From Micropruina glycogenica (GTDB lineage Bacteria > Actinomycetota > Actinomycetes > Propionibacteriales > Propionibacteriaceae), in NCBI RefSeq assembly GCF_039524395.1, contig NZ_BAAAGO010000004.1: DNA of 64,000 nucleotides; one strand, 5' to 3'. Below, piece after piece: positions 51,376 through 59,765 of this stretch. Below the pieces are notes generated by a model. It was not told the origin of the DNA, made no database searches, and worked only from the letters and a program-made list of their open reading frames with translations. Each line of letters opens with the position of its first letter. The stretch's first letter is position 1. The translations under genes and the position numbers were made by a program.

Positions 51376-51563
51376 GGGGTGTTTCCTTTCCTTGGGTTTC
51401 GAGACAACAACAGGCCGATGAGGCCGATCACGACCAGGCCCAACGGGGCCACGATCGAGACGAGTTTCCAGTCGACGGTGCCGAACGCCGTGCACAGCGC
51501 CAACGCGGCGACACCCAGGCAGACCAGGCTGACGTTGAGAGCGGCCACGTCGATGCGCCTCAT
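51372..51563 (-). CDS. Small two-TM membrane protein
   Basis: A 63-residue protein with two hydrophobic helices (VSLVCLGVAALALCTAF and LVSIVAPLGLVVIGLIGLLL) and a basic tail (SRNPRKGNTP). It is coupled on both sides: the start overlaps the upstream PspC/LiaF-like gene (ATGA), and its stop overlaps the downstream PspC start (ATGA). This is strong evidence that it is a real gene. No family recognised; it probably works in the envelope-stress module. Confidence 0.8.
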   Translation of the reverse strand: MRRIDVAALNVSLVCLGVAALALCTAFGTVDWKLVSIVAPLGLVVIGLIGLLLSRNPRKGNTP

Positions 51564-52861
51564 GACGTCACCACGTTCAGGTCGCCCGCGCCCACCTGCA
51601 CCACGACGGTCAGGGTGGGGCCGGCGGGGTTCGAGATTCGCTCGTAGGTGCCGCTGCCGTCGACACCCTCGCGACGTCCGTCGGGCCCGGTGTAGTCGCC
51701 GAGGCCGACCTTCCACTGCACCACCACGTTGCCGGTGGCCGGCAGTTTGACGGTGACGTCGCCGAGCCCGTTGTCGAACTCGATCTGCCTGCTTTCGGTG
51801 ACGCTCAGTTGCCGCAGGTCGATGATGACGTCACCCCCACCGTGCGACTGCTTCGTGGCGGGCAGTTGGGCCATCGAGGTGTAGCTGTAGGTGTGGTCGC
51901 CCATCGGGCCGAACCCAGGGCCCGGCAGCAGCATGGTCACCGTCACGAGCCCGGCCAGCACCGACAGGGGCAGCAGCCCTCCGGGGCGGCCGGCGAAGGC
52001 GCCGATGAACAGACCGAGGCCGAGGGCGCCGAGCACCGTGCCGGCGTAGGCGATCGGGGGCACGGCCACGCCGAACGCCTCGCTCAGCACGGCGAGGGTG
52101 GCCAGTCCGAGCCCGTTCAGGCACAGCACCAGCGGCCACAGCCACCGCGCACGGGGGCGGCGACGGCCGGTGGGGGGCGTCCAATCGGGCACGGGCGGGG
52201 GAGCCGAGGGTGCTGCCGAATAGTCGGACGGGTTCGCAGGGCGATATTCGACCAGCCGGGGGACGTCCCAGGGTTCGGTCGGTGATCCGACGGGCAGTTG
52301 GTGCGGCACCGCGTCGGAGTGCCGCGGCCGCGTCGTCCGTAGGTCCTGCTCGGCGACCCGCTGCTGCCATTCGGCCGCAGCCCGCTCGAACGGGGTCATT
52401 GCCTCGACCGGACGAGTCGGCGGCTGGGTCGCAGCGGGCAATGCCGATTGGCCCGCATCGGCGGACGGCGGCTGGCCGGTGGTGTGCGGACGGCGGCGAT
52501 AGAAGCCGAAGTACCAAAGAAAGGCCAGACCCACCGCGGGCGCGATGCCGAACGGCAGCCATGAGCCGATGGCGATGGTGATCAGCAGGCCGAGACCCAC
52601 CACGGCGCCGATCGTGGCAGTGGGTGACCAGCCGCGGGTGAAGGGCGCGATGCGGTTGACCGGCACCTCGGTCGATCCGTCACGAGGCACCAGCAACACT
52701 GCTCCGACGTAGAAGGCGATGCCCAACCCGCCCATCAGTGCGAGCAGCACCATGGCGATGCGCACGATGGTGGGGTCGACCTGCCAGCGTCGAGCGAGGG
52801 ACGCGCAGACGCCGCCCAGCATCGCGCCGGTGTTGGCGCGCCGCAGCGGCGTGAGTTCCAT
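51560..52861 (-). CDS. PspC and LiaF-like sensor-modulator membrane protein
   Basis: A 433-residue protein. The PspC domain lies at residues about 6-65 (LRRANTGAMLGGVCASLARR), then TM pairs, a cytoplasmic Pro-rich linker (about 125-215), more TM helices (about 222-300) and an extracytoplasmic beta-rich end (GGGDVIIDLRQL, IEFDNGLGDVTVKLPATGN, VGLGDYTG) like the LiaF/DUF4097 fold. Such proteins hold a Lia-type kinase in check. It is divergent from the PspC-histidine kinase. CAGAGT (52869-52874, minus strand) 7 nt before the ATG fits a leaderless promoter. First gene of the minus-strand operon. Confidence 0.82.
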   Translation of the reverse strand: MELTPLRRANTGAMLGGVCASLARRWQVDPTIVRIAMVLLALMGGLGIAFYVGAVLLVPRDGSTEVPVNRIAPFTRGWSPTATIGAVVGLGLLITIAIGSWLPFGIAPAVGLAFLWYFGFYRRRPHTTGQPPSADAGQSALPAATQPPTRPVEAMTPFERAAAEWQQRVAEQDLRTTRPRHSDAVPHQLPVGSPTEPWDVPRLVEYRPANPSDYSAAPSAPPPVPDWTPPTGRRRPRARWLWPLVLCLNGLGLATLAVLSEAFGVAVPPIAYAGTVLGALGLGLFIGAFAGRPGGLLPLSVLAGLVTVTMLLPGPGFGPMGDHTYSYTSMAQLPATKQSHGGGDVIIDLRQLSVTESRQIEFDNGLGDVTVKLPATGNVVVQWKVGLGDYTGPDGRREGVDGSGTYERISNPAGPTLTVVVQVGAGDLNVVTS

Positions 52862-52965
52862 GCCAGCCACTCTGGTCGGCCAGCAGCGCGCGGCCAACGG
52901 GGAACACCCCTGAGCCGACCCCCAAAGCGCTGGTCGGCCACGTTCGCGCGTGTGAGGCTAGTGTC

Positions 52966-54228
52966 GTGAGCAGCCCGTCCACGCTTGTGCAGCCGGTTCC
53001 GCGTCGCGCGGATCGCCGGCTCGACACCGCGTGGCTGGGCGGGGTGTGCAGCGGCCTGGCCGCCCACCTCAACTGGCCGGTGCTGGTGCTGCGCCTGGGG
53101 TTCGTGCTGCTCAGCGCCAGCATGGGCATCGGCGTGCTGGTCTACCTGGTGTTGTGGCTGGCGATGCCGCTGGCGTCCGAGGCCCCGCAGGCACCGGGCA
53201 TCGAGGCGGCGAGTCGCAGCGGCATGCGCACCGTGCAGGCCGGGTACCGGGTGCCGGCCGACCTGGGCCTGATCTCGGCGGTCGCGCTCCTGGGCGCTGG
53301 GCTGCTGTGGTTCGTGCAGGCTGCCGGTTGGGGGGCGCCCGCGGCGGCGCTGTGGCCCGCACTGGCCGGCACGTTCGGGCTGATGCTGATCTGGTGGCAG
53401 GCCGACCACATTCCCAACCGGTCGATGAAGGGACTCACCGGCTGGCGGCGTTGGTTCGCGCCGCTGCTGGCGCACTGGTCGCGCATCGTCCGCATTCTGC
53501 TGGGGCTGCTGGGGCTGGTCACGGCGGTGGTGCTCATCGTGGTCGCCCTTCCGCCGTTGCCCGAGGGCAGCCGCACGCTGATCGTGCTGGGCCTGGTCGT
53601 GGTGGCACTGTTGCTGGCCGCGGCGCCCTGGATCATTCGGGTGCGCCGCTCACTGGCCACCATTCGCGAAGACAAGATGCTCGCCGACGCGCGCGCCGAC
53701 ATGGCCGCCCACCTGCACGACTCGGTGCTGCAGACCCTTGCCCTGATTCAGCGGCAGGCGCAGAACCCGAAGGCGGTGGCCGCCCTGGCCAGGCGACAGG
53801 AGCGCGAACTGCGGTCGTGGCTGTACGGCGAAACCGCGGTCGACGCGCCCACGGTCAAGGCGGCGCTGGTGGCGTCCGCGGCCGAGGTCGAAGACGCTCA
53901 CGGGGTCGACATCGACATCGTGGTGGTGGGCGATCGCGACCTGGACGGCGACGCCCGGCCATTGGTGCAGGCCGCCCGCGAGGCCATGGTGAACGCCGCC
54001 AAGCACGCCGGGGTGGCGAAGGTCGACGTCTACGCCGAGGTTGACGACGACGCCATAGAAGTGTTCGTGCGCGACCGCGGCGGCGGCTTCGTGCTCGACG
54101 ACATACCGGCCGACCGCATGGGCGTACGCGGCTCGATCATCGAGCGATTGCGGCGCGCCGGAGGCAATGCGACCATTCGAAGCGCCCCCGAAACGGGCAC
54201 CGAGGTACGACTGGAGATGAAGCGATGA
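52966..54228 (+). CDS. PspC-domain sensor histidine kinase
   Basis: A 420-residue membrane kinase. PspC domain at about 16-72 (TAWLGGVCSGLAAHLNW), about five TM helices to residue 225, then a HisKA_3-type dimerisation helix with phospho-acceptor His251 in AAHLHDSVLQTLALIQ and a HATPase domain (REAMVNAAKHAGVAKV, DRGGGFVLDDI, GVRGSIIERLRRAGG). The fusion resembles the MacS/LiaS-type kinases. Its stop overlaps the response regulator start (ATGA). GTG 52966; GAGGCT (52954-52959) 6 nt upstream is the likely -10. Confidence 0.92.
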   Translation: MSSPSTLVQPVPRRADRRLDTAWLGGVCSGLAAHLNWPVLVLRLGFVLLSASMGIGVLVYLVLWLAMPLASEAPQAPGIEAASRSGMRTVQAGYRVPADLGLISAVALLGAGLLWFVQAAGWGAPAAALWPALAGTFGLMLIWWQADHIPNRSMKGLTGWRRWFAPLLAHWSRIVRILLGLLGLVTAVVLIVVALPPLPEGSRTLIVLGLVVVALLLAAAPWIIRVRRSLATIREDKMLADARADMAAHLHDSVLQTLALIQRQAQNPKAVAALARRQERELRSWLYGETAVDAPTVKAALVASAAEVEDAHGVDIDIVVVGDRDLDGDARPLVQAAREAMVNAAKHAGVAKVDVYAEVDDDAIEVFVRDRGGGFVLDDIPADRMGVRGSIIERLRRAGGNATIRSAPETGTEVRLEMKR

Positions 54229-54890
54229 CCGAGCCGACCACAACACCGACCGCCGCTCACCGGGTGGTGATCGTCGACGACCACGCGATGTTTCGCAGCG
54301 GCGTCAAGCACGACATCGGCGCACGGGTGCAGATCGTCGGCGAGGGTGAAGACGTGCCCACCGCGGTGGCCGCGGTGCTCAAGGCGCAGCCCGACGTGGT
54401 GCTGCTCGACGTCCATCTGCCCGGCGGTGGCGGGGTCGAGGTGCTCAAGCAGGTGCATGCGACCCAGCCCGACACAAAGTTTCTTGCGCTGAGCGTTTCG
54501 GACGCCGCCGAAGACGTGATCGGCGTGATTCGCGCCGGGGCCAGGGGGTACGTCACCAAGTCGATCTCGGCCGACGAACTGGTGGACGCCATCGCCCGGG
54601 TGGCCGAGGGCGACGCGGTGTTCTCGCCGCGGCTGGCCGGCTTCGTGCTGGACGCCTTCTCGGGCTCGATCGACATCGCCGAGATCGACGAGGAACTCGA
54701 CCGCCTCTCGCAGCGCGAGCGCGAGGTGATGCGGCTGATCGCCCGCGGGTACGCGTACAAAGAGATCGCCCGCGAGCTGTTCATCTCGATCAAGACCGTC
54801 GAGACCCACGTGAGCAGCGTGCTGCGCAAGCTGCAGCTGTCGAACCGGCATCAACTGACCCGGTGGGCCACCGATCGCCGGCTGGTGTAG
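54225..54890 (+). CDS. LuxR-type (NarL family) response regulator
   Basis: A 221-residue response regulator, cognate to the PspC kinase. Receiver domain: acidic pair in VVIVDDHAMF, phospho-acceptor Asp62 in VVLLDVHLPG, Lys in GYVTKSIS. C-terminal LuxR HTH: LSQREREVMRLIARGYAYKE and ISIKTVETHVSSVLRKLQLS. The gene order (kinase-regulator, divergent from PspC/LiaF-like genes) suggests control of the divergent operon. Confidence 0.95.
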   Translation: MTEPTTTPTAAHRVVIVDDHAMFRSGVKHDIGARVQIVGEGEDVPTAVAAVLKAQPDVVLLDVHLPGGGGVEVLKQVHATQPDTKFLALSVSDAAEDVIGVIRAGARGYVTKSISADELVDAIARVAEGDAVFSPRLAGFVLDAFSGSIDIAEIDEELDRLSQREREVMRLIARGYAYKEIARELFISIKTVETHVSSVLRKLQLSNRHQLTRWATDRRLV

Positions 54891-54893
54891 CGG

Positions 54894-56083
54894 TCACGCG
54901 CAGGCGGTCGCCTTCGCCCTCAGCGTCGCCTTGTCGATGGGCCACTCGTCTCCGTTCCGGACCAACGTGTAGTTCAACGGCCAGATGCTGCACGTCTGTC
55001 CGTCGGGGCCGTCGGCAGCGTCCTGTTCGGTGCGAACAAAGGTACGAACGACGGCTCGTTCGTCGGTCAACTCCGAAACCTCGCGCACTTCGACCACCAG
55101 CCAGTACGTGGTGCTCAGGCCCGACGCCCAGTCGTCCATGTCCTTCAAACGGCTCTGCATCGACCCCGTGAACAGGTTCCAGGCGGCCTCGTAGCGACTC
55201 TCGTTGATCGCCTGGCCGTGTGTCCACAGCACGGTGCCTAGTTCTTCGGCGTACTCGTCGTCGGAACGCACCAGCAACTCAGCCAAGGGAGCGTCTGCTC
55301 TGCCCTCTTCTTCGCATTCGGCGAATGGGCGAGCGTCGGCGTCGCCGTAACGGTCGAGCAGCATTCTGAGCCGATTGGCGGGAATCGCGAAATGAAAGCC
55401 TTCGGCAGCTTCTTCGGTGTTCGGATCGAGAAAGGTCCCCGAGATCAATCCGACGACTTGACGACTGTTGTTGATCACCGGTCCGCCACTGTTGCCGTGG
55501 TTGATGGCGGCGTCCAGCGAGAGCACGCGTTTGATCATGTGCCCATTCAGTTCGGCGCTGTCTTCGACCGAACTCACGATGCCCGTGTTGACATGTTGGG
55601 CCGACTTGCCCAAGGGATAGCCAACCACGCCGACGGGTTGCGCGATGGTTGCGGCGGTGTCGGCCAGGGCCAGGTAAGGGCGTTCGACCGACTCGTCCAG
55701 TCGCAGTAGGGCGATGTCGTTGTCAGGTCGGTAGCCGACGACGGACACCGGACGTGGTTCGTCGTCGGGAAAGGTGATCGTCAAGGCGTGAGCACCTTCC
55801 ACCACATGTGCTGCGGTGAGTATCAGTTGATCGCTGACCAGAAAGCCCGTTCCCGTCCAGCCGCGGTCGCAGGTGGTGGAGCGGATCTGACCGACGGACG
55901 CACTGGCCGCGCCAACGCCTGTGACATGTCTGTTGGTGTGTCGGTAGGACTCGCTGAGGAACTGGCCGACGCCCCGACGGTTACCACCTGCGGCGCAGGA
56001 GATGTCGACGGTGTGGGCGGCGCGCACGCAGTGACCAACACGGTGACCAGACCCGAAATCGAAGCACCGGTACGAATATGCAT
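54894..56083 (-). pseudogene. Lipoprotein trypsin-like serine protease with an apparent frameshift
   Basis: The upstream frame starts at ATG 56083 after GAGGAG and encodes a lipoprotein signal (MHIRTGASISGLVTVLVTAC with lipobox VTAC) and a Ser/Thr-rich linker. Near 55915-55935 homology moves to the neighbouring frame, which encodes the full S1/HtrA-like protease: His in LTAAHVVEG, Asp in DNDIALLRL, Ser in NHGNSGGPV, then a roughly 150-residue extension. The shift fits loss of one base. Either the gene is inactivated or the assembly has an error; no good start for a leaderless protease is seen. It is convergent with the response regulator gene. Confidence 0.7.
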
Positions 56084-56292
56084 GGCGCTCTCCTCACCAG
56101 AGATTATGGGCCCCGCGTCAATAGCGGCAGCCAATTCGGCGAGGACGGCCGATATCGCCGTCTTGGCAGACCACAGGCAGGCCGTGAGCGGTGGGGAGGG
56201 AGGCGTCGCGGGCCCAGCACCGCAAGCGGTGCGAGAGCGAACGTCGGGCTGGTAACAACCTTGTCGGCCGCAACGCTTAAGGTGGAGAAGCG
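56084..56292. other. Intergenic region between the protease and pcrA
   Basis: The 209 bp divergent gap shows no gene and no clear repeat. GGTGGAGAAG lies just before the pcrA ATG and can act as ribosome-binding site. I see no convincing promoter hexamers. Confidence 0.4.
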
Positions 56293-58740
56293 ATGACCGA
56301 CACCCTGTTTCCCGATCTGTTCAACTTCGAGCAGCAGCCGTCCGGCGCGCCTGCAGGCGAGTCGGCGTCGCCCCGTGCGGAGCAGAGCCAGAAGGCCGAT
56401 GAGGCGGTGGCCGAGGGACCCGTGCGGCGCAAGCGCATCACCGAGGACGAGTTGCTGGCCGACCTCAACCCGCCGCAGCGCGAGGCGGTGTTGCACGCGG
56501 GCTCGCCGGTGCTGGTGGTGGCCGGTGCCGGCTCGGGCAAAACGCGGGTACTGACCAGGCGCATCGCCCATCTGGTGAGCTTTCGGCACGTACACCCCGG
56601 CTCGATTCTGGCCATCACGTTCACCAACAAGGCCGCCGCCGAGATGCGGCACCGGGTGGTCGACATGGTGGGCAACCGGGCGAAGCTGATGTGGGTGTCG
56701 ACGTTTCACAGTGCGTGCGTACGCATGCTGCGGGCCGACATTCACCGCTTCGGCATCAGCCGCACGTTCTCGATCTACGACGACACCGACGCCAAGCGCC
56801 TGATGACGCTGGTGCTGCGCGACGCCGAGGTCGACCCCAAGCGTTACCCGGTTCGCCAGGTGATGAACTGGGTGAGCAACTGCAAGAACGAACTGGTCGA
56901 CCACGAAACGGCCGCCGCAAGGGCCGACACCGACACCGCGAAGATCTACGCCGACGCCTACCGCGTGTACCAGCAGCGGCTGCAGGCGGCCAACGCGCTC
57001 GACTTCGACGACCTGATCATGACGACGGTGCACCTGCTGCAGGCGTTTCCCGACCTGCGCGAGCAGTACCGGCGGCGGTTTCGCCACGTGCTGGTCGACG
57101 AGTACCAAGACACCAACCACGCCCAGTACGCGCTGGTGCGCGAGCTGTGCGCCGAGTTGCCGGTGCCCGAGGGCATGGCCGCCGTCGAGCCGCCCGAACT
57201 GATGGTGGTGGGTGATTCCGACCAGTCGATCTACGCGTTTCGCGGGGCCACCATTCGCAACATTCTGGCGTTCGAGGCCGACTTTCCCGGCGCCACCACC
57301 ATCGTGCTCGAGCAGAACTACCGCTCGACCCAGACCATTCTGAATGCCGCGAACGCGGTGATCACGCGTAACCCCGGACGCCCCGAGAAGCGCCTGTGGT
57401 CAGAGGCCGGCGACGGCGAGCGAATCGTCGGCTGGGTGGCCGACACCGAACATGACGAGGCGCAGTTCGTCGCCGACGAGATCGACCGGCTGACCGACGC
57501 CAAGCACGCCAAGCCGGGCGACGTGGCGGTGTTCTACCGCACCAACGCCCAGTCGCGTGCGTTCGAAGAGGTGTTCATCAGGGTCGGCATGCCGTACCGG
57601 GTGGTCGGGGGCGTCCGGTTCTACGAAAGGCGTGAGGTGCGCGACGCGATCGCCTACCTTCGCTCGATCGCCAACCCGGCCGACGACGTGTCGGTGCGGC
57701 GCATTCTCAACGTGCCCAAGCGCGGCATCGGCGATCGGGCCGAGGGTGCGGTGGCCGACCTGGCCGCTGCCGAGCGCATTCCGTTCGGTGCGGCGGTGGC
57801 GCGGGCGTCCGAGATCACCGGGCTGGCCACCCGCTCACTCACCCAGATTCAGGGGTTCGCGGCGCTGCTGGCCGAGCATCGCGCCATGATGGAGCGCGGC
57901 GACGCCGCCGACACCATTCTCACCAGCATTCTCGAGAAGTCGGGCTACATCGACGAACTGAAGAACTCCGACGACCCGCAAGACCAGACCCGCCTGGAGA
58001 ACCTGATCGAGCTGGTGTCGGTGGCGCAAGAGTTCGTCGCCGCCGCGCACGCCATCGACCTGCCGCCCGAGGGTGGCGAACTGGCCGCCGGCGCGCCCGA
58101 ACCGGACGACTCGTTGCCCGCGTTCTTGGAGCGCATCGCCCTGGTGGCCGACTCGGACCAGATTCCCGACGCCGACGGCGAGAGTGCCGGCGTGGTGACC
58201 CTGATGACGCTGCACACCGCCAAGGGTCTGGAGTTTCCGGTGGTGTTTCTGACCGGCTTCGAAGACGGCATCTTTCCGCATCAACGGGCACTCACCGACG
58301 CCGACGAACTGCAGGAGGAGCGCCGGCTCGCCTACGTGGGCATCACCCGTGCGCGGCAGCGGCTGTATCTGAGCCGAGCCGTCGTCCGAACGTTGTGGGG
58401 CAGCCCGCAGTACAACCCGCCCAGCCGGTTCACCGACGAGATTCCGCAGCACCTGTTCGACTGGCGGCGGTTGGGCACCGCGCAGGTCGGTTTCGCATCG
58501 CGCGCCAAGGCGCGCACCGAGCAGGCGTGGCGCAACACCGTCGGGTTCGGGTCGAAGCCCAACCTGCCCAAGCCCGTGCCGTCGGTTCAACCGGGCGACC
58601 GGGTGCTGCATTCGGTGTTCGGCATGGGCACGGTGGTGGCCACCAGCGGCGTGGGTGACCTGGCCAAGGCAGATGTCGACTTCGGCAGCACCGGGGTGAA
58701 GCGGCTCAGTTTGAAGCACGCTCCGATGGAGAAGCTGTAG
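56293..58740 (+). CDS. pcrA: ATP-dependent DNA helicase PcrA (UvrD family)
   Basis: An 815-residue superfamily 1 helicase acting in repair and replication restart. Motif Q/I: LNPPQREAV and Walker A AGAGSGKT (77-84). Ia: ITFTNKAAAEM; II: VLVDEYQDTN; III: VVGDSDQSIYAFRGA; IV: LEQNYRST; V: VTLMTLHTAKGLEFPVVFL; VI: EERRLAYVGITRARQRLYL. The C-terminal KPVPSVQPGDRVLHSVFGMG is the PcrA-specific RNA-polymerase-binding/Tudor-like end. The N-terminal 50 residues are a low-complexity extension common in actinobacteria. Convergent with the M23 peptidase gene 3 bp away. Confidence 0.97.
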   Translation: MTDTLFPDLFNFEQQPSGAPAGESASPRAEQSQKADEAVAEGPVRRKRITEDELLADLNPPQREAVLHAGSPVLVVAGAGSGKTRVLTRRIAHLVSFRHVHPGSILAITFTNKAAAEMRHRVVDMVGNRAKLMWVSTFHSACVRMLRADIHRFGISRTFSIYDDTDAKRLMTLVLRDAEVDPKRYPVRQVMNWVSNCKNELVDHETAAARADTDTAKIYADAYRVYQQRLQAANALDFDDLIMTTVHLLQAFPDLREQYRRRFRHVLVDEYQDTNHAQYALVRELCAELPVPEGMAAVEPPELMVVGDSDQSIYAFRGATIRNILAFEADFPGATTIVLEQNYRSTQTILNAANAVITRNPGRPEKRLWSEAGDGERIVGWVADTEHDEAQFVADEIDRLTDAKHAKPGDVAVFYRTNAQSRAFEEVFIRVGMPYRVVGGVRFYERREVRDAIAYLRSIANPADDVSVRRILNVPKRGIGDRAEGAVADLAAAERIPFGAAVARASEITGLATRSLTQIQGFAALLAEHRAMMERGDAADTILTSILEKSGYIDELKNSDDPQDQTRLENLIELVSVAQEFVAAAHAIDLPPEGGELAAGAPEPDDSLPAFLERIALVADSDQIPDADGESAGVVTLMTLHTAKGLEFPVVFLTGFEDGIFPHQRALTDADELQEERRLAYVGITRARQRLYLSRAVVRTLWGSPQYNPPSRFTDEIPQHLFDWRRLGTAQVGFASRAKARTEQAWRNTVGFGSKPNLPKPVPSVQPGDRVLHSVFGMGTVVATSGVGDLAKADVDFGSTGVKRLSLKHAPMEKL

Positions 58741-58743
58741 CGC

Positions 58744-59550
58744 TCAGCTCAGTTTGGCGGCGTTCTTGAGGTAGGGGGTCGGGTTGACGGCCTTGCCGTT
58801 GACGTACACCGAGAAGTGCAGGTGGCAGGCGGTCGAGATGCCGGTGTTGCCGACGGTGCCGAGCAGTTCGCCCTTGTGCACCTTCTGGCCGACCTTCACC
58901 ACGATCGTGTTCATGTGCAGGTAGGCGGTCTCGAGGTCGACATCGCCGACCTTGCCCCCGTCGATGCGCACGTTGTGACCCGAGCCACCGTTGTAGCCGC
59001 TGGTCGCGACCTTGACCACCGTGCCGTCCTGGGCGGCCCAGATGGGCTGACCGCAGGTACCGCCGATGTCTTGGCCGTTGTGCATGCGGTAGTAGTGCAG
59101 GATCGGGTGCAGCCGCATGCCGAAGCCCGAACCGAACTTGCCGGCCGTGGGCATCAGAAAGTTCGACGCGTCGCTCAGCAGCTTCGACTGCTCGGTGATG
59201 TTCTCGGCTGCACTACTCAGGGCCTGGGTGCGGGTGGCGAGTGCGTCGCTCTGCCGTCCGGCGGCCAGTTCGGCTGCGGTCTGGGCCAGCGACTGGCTGC
59301 GGGCCTGGGCGAGCGCCTGCGGGGCGGCCACGCGCGCCACGTCGCGGCTGACGCCCTGGTCGCGGGCGTCCATGGCTGCCCGGTCGACGGCGTAGGTGGG
59401 CTGGGGCACCGGGGCCGCGGACGAGGCCCCGGTGGCGAGTGGCGTCAGGCCCAGGCACAACGCGCCGATGGCGAGGGTCGCGACACCCTGGCGAACGACC
59501 CTCGACCGGGTCGCCCCGGTCGTTTGCGGATCAGCCTCTGCTGGGCGCAC
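58744..59550 (-). CDS. Secreted M23 (LytM) family peptidase
   Basis: A 268-residue exported zinc metallopeptidase. Signal peptide at residues about 20-46 (GVATLAIGALCLGLTPLATG), a helical/coiled-coil spacer (about 60-130), then the M23 domain with zinc ligands His157 and Asp161 in HNGQDIGG and His243/His245 in CHLHFSVYVNG; His212 is in AYLHMN. It should cut peptidoglycan peptide bridges or activate amidases. The GTG at 59550 is preceded by GAGGAG. A dyad in the promoter (59631-59643) suggests regulation. The pcrA-M23-sucCD order is common in actinobacteria. Confidence 0.92.
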   Translation of the reverse strand: MRPAEADPQTTGATRSRVVRQGVATLAIGALCLGLTPLATGASSAAPVPQPTYAVDRAAMDARDQGVSRDVARVAAPQALAQARSQSLAQTAAELAAGRQSDALATRTQALSSAAENITEQSKLLSDASNFLMPTAGKFGSGFGMRLHPILHYYRMHNGQDIGGTCGQPIWAAQDGTVVKVATSGYNGGSGHNVRIDGGKVGDVDLETAYLHMNTIVVKVGQKVHKGELLGTVGNTGISTACHLHFSVYVNGKAVNPTPYLKNAAKLS

Positions 59551-59610
59551 GCGTGTGTCTCCTCATTACTGCAACGTTGTCGGTCGACCGAGAACCGGCG
59601 ACCTGGAAAG

Positions 59611-59643
59611 ACCTTAGCATTTCTTAGGGAGATTCTCAGAATC
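59611..59643 (-). promoter_or_regulatory. Promoter and dyad upstream of the M23 peptidase gene
   Basis: TAAGGT (59611-59616, minus strand) is a -10 candidate. The perfect palindrome GATTCT-C-AGAATC (59631-59643) covers the -35 region and is a candidate regulator site. The leader would be about 55 nt. Confidence 0.45.
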
Positions 59644-59765
59644 GGGTTCTCGCGCTCTGGAACACCCAGACTGCGGGTCCCGGTGTGCCGTGGGCGGGCT
59701 CGTCCGACTATCGTGACCTGAGGCCTGCAGGGCAGGAGATTCGACGTGGACGGACGGAGTGGTCG

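Noticed and set aside
56293..56440. Possible wrong start of pcrA because of the low-complexity N-terminus
   Set aside because: The ATG has a GGTGGAGAAG sequence before it, and extensions of this kind are common in actinobacterial PcrA.
59551..59765. c-di-AMP riboswitch in front of the M23 peptidase gene
   Set aside because: The leader after the likely -10 is only about 55 nt, too short for that riboswitch, and its conserved boxes were not recognised.
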